Shown one piece after another: positions 13,214 to 16,693 of a stretch of 16,693 bases of DNA. Under the pieces are notes generated by a model that did no database searches, had not been told where the DNA came from, and saw nothing but the letters and a program-made list of their open reading frames with translations. Position 1 is the first letter of the stretch, and each line of letters starts with the position of its first letter. A program made the translations under genes and the position numbers. The stretch spans positions 1-16,693 of the forward strand of contig DATBDE010000138.1 in the NCBI GenBank assembly GCA_036270095.1, in the 5' to 3' direction. The stretch comes from DATBDE01 sp036270095 (GTDB taxonomy: Bacteria; Actinomycetota; Thermoleophilia; Solirubrobacterales; Solirubrobacteraceae).

Positions 13214-13570
13214 GGTAAGGGGGATGTCCTCAACCTCGGTCTCGGCGGCGCGCTGACGCTCGAGGCGGGAGACGATGAGGTCGATGATCGCGCGAGCGAG
13301 CACGAGCAGCTCGCGGACGAGCTCGACGAGCTGCTGCTGCATGTCGGCCGGGACCAGGTCGCGCACCAGCTCGATGAGCCCGACCAGGGCCCGCACCTCC
13401 GGGTTCTCCTGGCCGGCGCCGGCCCGCTCGCCGGGCGCCGCGTAGCCGGCGGGTGGGATCTCGGGGCGCTCGGCGGCCGATGCGGCCGCCGCCTCCTCGG
13501 CCACGCGTTGCGCCGCCTCGTGGGCGGCCTCGACCTGCGCGCGCAGGCGCTGCAGCGCGTCGTCAGCCAT
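13211..13570 (-). CDS. Small helical protein of unknown function behind ArsA ATPase
   Basis: A 119-residue protein I do not recognise. Residues 1-36 form an Ala/Glu/Arg-rich helix with coiled-coil character (LQRLRAQVEAAHEAAQRVAEE), 37-56 a Pro/Gly-rich linker, and 57-107 two amphipathic to hydrophobic helices (VRALVGLIELVRDLV and QQQLVELVRELLVLARAIID) that could lie on a membrane or form a bundle. ATG 13568-13570 overlaps the ArsA stop by eight bases and has a GAGG ribosome-binding site six bases upstream within arsA. Coupling to the ATPase suggests a joint role, perhaps client or partner. Confidence 0.78.
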   Translation of the reverse strand: MADDALQRLRAQVEAAHEAAQRVAEEAAAASAAERPEIPPAGYAAPGERAGAGQENPEVRALVGLIELVRDLVPADMQQQLVELVRELLVLARAIIDLIVSRLERQRAAETEVEDIPLT

Positions 13571-14741
13571 CCGACGCCTCAAACCGCACCTCGAGCGTGC
13601 CCTCCTCGAGCTTGGCCTCGCGCGGCTTGAAGCCGGCCAGGCCGGGCGGGAGCATGATCGTCCGCTTCTGCCCGTCCACGCGGACCACGAGCTCGAGCCC
13701 GATCTTCTTCAGCGAGACGTCGCCGCGCTCGGCGAAGGGCAGGTGGAGCCGCAGGCGGGCGGAGTGGTGGCCGACCACGAGCTCCTGGGAGAGCGTGCTG
13801 TGCAGCACCGCGGCCGGGTCGCCGTCGGCGAACAGCGCGTCGGCGAGCCGGTCGAGCATGGCCGGCCCGACCACCTCGGCCTCGAAGTAGGGCGCGCGCA
13901 ACACCGGGACCGGGGAGAAGGCGGACTCGACCAGCTCGAGGTGCTCCTGCTGGCGCTGGCGCCACGGCCCGAAGTAGGTGCCCTCGACCTCGGGCGGGAA
14001 CACGCGGTTGACCACGACGGCGTCGGTCAGGTACCCGTACAGGTTCAGGTAGGTGAACGTGCGCATGGCCTCGCTGATGACCATGCGGTCGGGGGTCATG
14101 ACCAGGCGCAGGGACACGTTCTCGCGGTCGCGCAGCAGCTCGTGCATGGTCAGGAGGTTCTCCACCAGCCGGCGCACGTCGGCGATCACCGACCGCCCGG
14201 GCAGCGGCACGTCCAGCACGCCGCGGGCCAGCGGGGCCGCCGCGGCCATGATCTGCTTCTCCCACGGGAAGACGCGCTCGAGCCACCAGCGGGCCACGTC
14301 GGGGAAGGACAGCAGGCGCAGCGTCTCGCCGGTCGGCGCGCAGTCGACGACGATCACGTCCCACGCGTCGGACTCGTAATGGCGCTTGAGCTGCAGCAGG
14401 CTGAACAGCTCGTCCGCGCCGGGCGGGACGGTCAGCTCCTCGGCCGAGATCCGGTCGACGCCCTGGCGCATGAGGATGTCGCCGAGCCAGTCCTGCATGG
14501 CCGACCAGTTGCGCTCCATCTCCTCCTGGGCCGCGACCTGCTGGCCGAAGAGGCGGTCGTCGACCTGCGTGGGCTCGCCCCCCAGCGGCGTCTCCAGGGC
14601 ATCGGCGAGCGAGTGGGCCGGGTCGGTCGAGAAAACCAGCGTGCGGCTGCCTCCGGCCGCGCAGCGGCGCGCCGTGCAGGCCGCCACCGACGTCTTGCCG
14701 ACCCCTCCCTTGCCCGTGTAGAGGATCGTCCGGGGCACCAT
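13563..14741 (-). CDS. ArsA/Get3-family ATPase with C-terminal HSP20-like domain
   Basis: A 392-residue P-loop ATPase of the ArsA/TRC40 group. The deviant Walker A is TGKGGVGKTS (9-18), switch I STDPAHSLADAL (38-49), and switch II VVDCAPTGETLRLLSFP (131-147) has Asp133. VVVNRVFPPE (242-251) is the base-binding strand. Residues 318-390 form a beta-rich domain (RLRLHLPFAERGDVSLKKI, then VRVDGQKRTIMLPPGLAGF) like the HSP20-type tail of bacterial Get3/ArsA homologues. The Get3 CXXC zinc motif and the duplicated ATPase of arsenite-pump ArsA are absent, so a chaperone or targeting role is likelier than arsenite export. There are no ars genes nearby. A GTG one codon after the ATG is an alternative start. 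Confidence 0.88.
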   Translation of the reverse strand: MVPRTILYTGKGGVGKTSVAACTARRCAAGGSRTLVFSTDPAHSLADALETPLGGEPTQVDDRLFGQQVAAQEEMERNWSAMQDWLGDILMRQGVDRISAEELTVPPGADELFSLLQLKRHYESDAWDVIVVDCAPTGETLRLLSFPDVARWWLERVFPWEKQIMAAAAPLARGVLDVPLPGRSVIADVRRLVENLLTMHELLRDRENVSLRLVMTPDRMVISEAMRTFTYLNLYGYLTDAVVVNRVFPPEVEGTYFGPWRQRQQEHLELVESAFSPVPVLRAPYFEAEVVGPAMLDRLADALFADGDPAAVLHSTLSQELVVGHHSARLRLHLPFAERGDVSLKKIGLELVVRVDGQKRTIMLPPGLAGFKPREAKLEEGTLEVRFEASDG

Positions 14742-14753
14742 GTTAGGGGCGTG

Positions 14754-14759
14754 ATCTTA
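14754..14759 (-). promoter_or_regulatory. Candidate -10 box for the ArsA-type operon
   Basis: TAAGAT (complement of 14754-14759) fits TANNNT and lies 12 bases before the ATG at 14741, leaving a leader of about five bases. It is in the 86-base divergent gap with the lipoprotein gene. The -35 is not recognisable. Confidence 0.35.
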
Positions 14760-14786
14760 GGCCCAGGTTCCCGTACGACCCACTGG

Positions 14787-14819
14787 TAGGCTCGCCCAGC
14801 ACCCTGTCCGCTAAAGGAG
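14787..14819 (+). promoter_or_regulatory. Candidate -10 box and strong ribosome-binding site of the lipoprotein gene
   Basis: TAGGCT (14787-14792) is a TANNNT-type -10 candidate. AAAGGAG (14813-14819), eight bases before GTG 14828, is the best Shine-Dalgarno in the window and decides the start. The resulting leader would be about 29 bases. The promoter part is weak, the ribosome-binding site is clear. Confidence 0.5.
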
Positions 14820-14827
14820 TATTTCGC

Positions 14828-15928
14828 GTGTCCCGACTCATCCGCCCGGCGGTTCTCCTCGCGCTCATCGGCGTGTTGGCCGCCGTGCTCGTCGCCTGTG
14901 GCGGCGGCAGCAGTGACGACCCCAACAAGCTGCTCAAGGAAACGTTCTCCGGAGACCACAAGGTCACCTCCGGGAAGCTGAACCTCTCCGCCGACGTCTC
15001 TGCTCAGGGCGTCCAGAACCTCAGCCAGCCGGTGAAGATCGCGCTGACCGGGCCGTTCCAGAGCCAGGGCAAGAACCAGCTGCCCAACTTCGACCTGAAT
15101 CTGACCTTCAGCGGCGGCGGCCAGAGCTTCTCGGCCGGGGCCGTCTCGACCGGCGGCAAGGGCTACCTGAAATTCCAGGGACAGGCGTACGAGGTCCCCG
15201 CGACCGTGCTCAACCAGTTCAAACAGGGCTTCGCGCAGGCCCAGCAGCGCAACCAGGGCAAGAACACGAACGCACTCAAGCAGCTCGGCCTCAACCCGCT
15301 CGACTGGCTCACGGATCCGAAGGTCGAGGGCGACGAGGACGTCGGCGGCACGAGCACGAAGCACATCTCCGCCAACATCGACGTCGGCAAGTTCGTCGCG
15401 GACCTCAGCACGCTGCTGAAGAACGCGCAGTCGCTCGGGGGCGCCCAGACCGGCCGGCTCCCGAGCAACCTGACGGCGCAGCAGCAGCAGCAGATCCAGC
15501 AGGCGGTCAAGTCGGCCAAGGTCCAGGTGTGGACCGGCGCGGACGACAAGACCCTGCGCAAGCTGCAGGTCGACCTGAACATCGCCGGCACCGGCGGGCG
15601 CTCGGGCACGCTGACCTTCACGCTCGAGATCGACGACCTCAACCAGAACCAGACCATCAACGCCCCGGCCAACGCCAAGCCGTTCTCCGACCTGCAGCAG
15701 CAGCTGGGCGGGCTCGGGGTCGGTGGCGCGCTGGGCGGCGCGGGCGCGGGCGCCGGCGCAACCGGCACGCCGACCGCGCCGTCGACAGGGTCGTCCTCGT
15801 CGGGCTCCGGCTCGAGCGGCAGCAGCCCGAGCGCGGCCCAGCAGAAGGTGCAGCGGTACGCGCAGTGCCTGCAGGCGGCCAACGGCGACGCGGCCAAGGC
15901 GCAGAAGTGCGCCGAGCTGTTGAAGTAG
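14828..15928 (+). CDS. Secreted lipoprotein, LppX/LprG-like, with Cys-pair C-terminal motif
   Basis: A 366-residue exported lipoprotein. Residues 1-23 form the signal, with basic RLIR, a hydrophobic core and LVAC (Cys24 lipidated). The mature body of about 25-285 begins SDDPNKLLKETFSGDHKVTS and alternates beta strands (GKLNLSADVS, FDLNLTFSGG, GTLTFTLEIDDLNQ), like LppX/LprG lipid-carrier lipoproteins of actinobacteria. One Gln-rich stretch comes from five CAG codons (15479-15493). Residues 290-337 are a Gly/Ala/Ser low-complexity linker. A final helical segment contains CLQAANGDAAKAQKCAELLK, whose two Cys may form a disulfide outside the cell. The family assignment is by pattern only. GTG start with strong ribosome-binding site; divergent from the ArsA-type operon. 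Confidence 0.82.
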   Translation: MSRLIRPAVLLALIGVLAAVLVACGGGSSDDPNKLLKETFSGDHKVTSGKLNLSADVSAQGVQNLSQPVKIALTGPFQSQGKNQLPNFDLNLTFSGGGQSFSAGAVSTGGKGYLKFQGQAYEVPATVLNQFKQGFAQAQQRNQGKNTNALKQLGLNPLDWLTDPKVEGDEDVGGTSTKHISANIDVGKFVADLSTLLKNAQSLGGAQTGRLPSNLTAQQQQQIQQAVKSAKVQVWTGADDKTLRKLQVDLNIAGTGGRSGTLTFTLEIDDLNQNQTINAPANAKPFSDLQQQLGGLGVGGALGGAGAGAGATGTPTAPSTGSSSSGSGSSGSSPSAAQQKVQRYAQCLQAANGDAAKAQKCAELLK

Positions 15929-15937
15929 GCGTCGGGG

Positions 15938-15955
15938 CCCGCCTCTAGGGGCGGG
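15938..15955. terminator. Hairpin between convergent genes, possible bidirectional terminator
   Basis: CCCGCC (15938-15943) and GGCGGG (15950-15955) form a perfect 6-bp stem around loop TCTAGG, ten bases after the lipoprotein stop. The minus-strand stop of the aldo/keto reductase (15945-15947) lies in the loop. There is no T tract on either side, so termination is uncertain. Confidence 0.4.
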
Positions 15956-16693
15956 TAAGCGTGAGCTGGCGGGTCGGGTCGATCCGCCAGCGCGCCGCCA
16001 CCGCTTCCAGCTCAGGGTCCATCGGCCACCGATCGGCGGCCGGTGGGCCTTCGTGCTGCGGCGTGCCGCCCTTCAGCGCCATGCAGCCGGTGTTGTCGCC
16101 GATGGCGCGGATCTCCGCGACCTCGTCGGCGTCGAGCACGACCGTGTGCGGCGTGGCCGCGAGCTCGGCGCGCTTGTCCTCGGCCCGGCGCGCGTCGGGG
16201 CCGGGCTCCTGGATCAGCGTGGGCACCGCGCAGGCCACGGTGGGGTGCGCGAGGTTCCACTGGACCGCGAGCTGCAGCGGCATGAGATCGTGACGCGCGG
16301 CTATCGGGCGCAGGCGCTCCAGCCGCGCGCGGCCTTCCTCGAGCCAGCCCGCGGGGCGGAACAGCCGGTGGTCGCGCTCGGCGAAGGCGTGGCCGGGGCG
16401 CACGTCGTCCCAGAACAGCCCCCCGTAGTCGACGACGCGGGTGATCGTGCGCACGTCGTGGGCGGCGGCCGCGTCGAGCACGAGCTCACCGGGCCAGGGC
16501 TCGAACGGGTTGAAGATGATCATCGCCCAGTCGATCAGGTCGCCGTGGCGCTCGAGGCAGTCGATGAGGTCGAGCGTGAAGCCGTTGGCCGGGCCGGGGG
16601 CGACGCCGATCGCGCCGGCCAGGCCGTCGGCGCGCAGCTCGGCCATCGCGGCCCACACCGTCGCGCTGGTATAGCCGGTGCGGTCGGGGTTGT
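15945..16693 (-). CDS. Aldo/keto reductase, N-terminus beyond the window
   Basis: The C-terminal 248 residues of an NAD(P)H-dependent aldo/keto reductase (TIM barrel), open to the right edge. The visible part starts NPDRTGYTSATVWAAMAELR, giving the middle of the barrel. It continues with GLAGAIGVAPGP, IDWAMIIFNPFEPWPGE, RVVDYGGLFWDD, then MPLQLAVQWNLAHPTVACAVPTLI and the cofactor-binding end DEVAEIRAIGDNTGCMALKG. The catalytic Asp, Tyr and Lys lie in the missing N-terminal part. A GTG at 16656-16658 is open in frame but is inside conserved sequence and is not the start. The substrate is unknown. Confidence 0.88.
   Translation of the reverse strand, partial: NPDRTGYTSATVWAAMAELRADGLAGAIGVAPGPANGFTLDLIDCLERHGDLIDWAMIIFNPFEPWPGELVLDAAAAHDVRTITRVVDYGGLFWDDVRPGHAFAERDHRLFRPAGWLEEGRARLERLRPIAARHDLMPLQLAVQWNLAHPTVACAVPTLIQEPGPDARRAEDKRAELAATPHTVVLDADEVAEIRAIGDNTGCMALKGGTPQHEGPPAADRWPMDPELEAVAARWRIDPTRQLTLTRP

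Noticed and set aside
13563..14741. Arsenite efflux ATPase
   Set aside because: It is a single, not duplicated, ATPase domain with an HSP20-like tail, and no arsB, arsC, arsD or arsR is nearby.
15479..15500. CAG microsatellite as a variable repeat
   Set aside because: Only five consecutive CAG codons within a coding Gln-rich stretch; too short to treat as a repeat locus.
1..16693. CRISPR array, insertion sequence, attachment site or tRNA
   Set aside because: I saw no regularly spaced repeats, transposase or integrase motifs, flanking duplications or tRNA-like cloverleaf with TTCRA on either strand.

Overview
The window is a GC-rich, densely coded piece of chromosome from an actinobacterium, most likely of the class Thermoleophilia (Solirubrobacterales-like). 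The grounds are the base composition, strong preference for G or C at third codon positions, frequent GTG starts, an actinobacterial-type integration host factor (mIHF), GAF-SpoIIE phosphatases with the GRGLRAA motif and a VACGGGSS-type lipoprotein. The placement is an inference. I see no phage, IS, CRISPR, rRNA or tRNA. Long open frames antisense to the real genes are composition shadows.

Layout. 1-441: VOC-fold protein (+), stopping tail-to-tail on a shared CTAG with mihF (-, 438-788). 789-1118: no gene; a hairpin next to the mihF Shine-Dalgarno, a weak promoter candidate and a weak terminator. 1119-3529: a head-to-head pair, an alpha-oxoamine synthase (-) and a large GNAT-like acyltransferase (+). 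I read this pair as candidate serine palmitoyltransferase plus bacterial ceramide synthase. 3564-4741 (+): a small one-TM protein translationally coupled to an AlkA-type DNA glycosylase. 4686-5113 (-): a small membrane protein broken by a one-base frameshift, overlapping the end of alkA on the other strand.

5130-7641 (-): ABC transporter thiZ-thiX-thiY joined by GTGA overlaps and preceded by a clear TPP riboswitch (7642-7759). The riboswitch makes this a thiamine-precursor importer rather than the sulfonate/nitrate importer that homology alone would suggest. 7767-12360 (-): four overlapping genes, MoxR ATPase, CoxE-like VWA protein, a GAF-GAF-SpoIIE-HATPase protein and a STAS anti-sigma-factor antagonist. 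This couples a MoxR/VWA chaperone pair to a partner-switching module whose sigma factor is not in the window. 12387-12560 (+): a 57-aa two-TM protein, apparently leaderless and divergent from moxR.

12557-14741 (-): an ArsA/Get3-family ATPase with C-terminal HSP20-like domain, a small helical protein and a four-TM protein with a disordered tail. 14828-15928 (+): a lipoprotein of LppX/LprG-like appearance, divergent from the ArsA gene. 15945-16693 (-): aldo/keto reductase, N-terminus cut by the window edge, with a hairpin between the two convergent stops.

The items most worth following are the candidate ceramide-synthesis pair, the TPP riboswitch operon, the MoxR/VWA-partner-switch cluster (with an odd Asp-Pro in the phosphatase site), the frameshifted membrane gene and the unannotated 57-aa protein.
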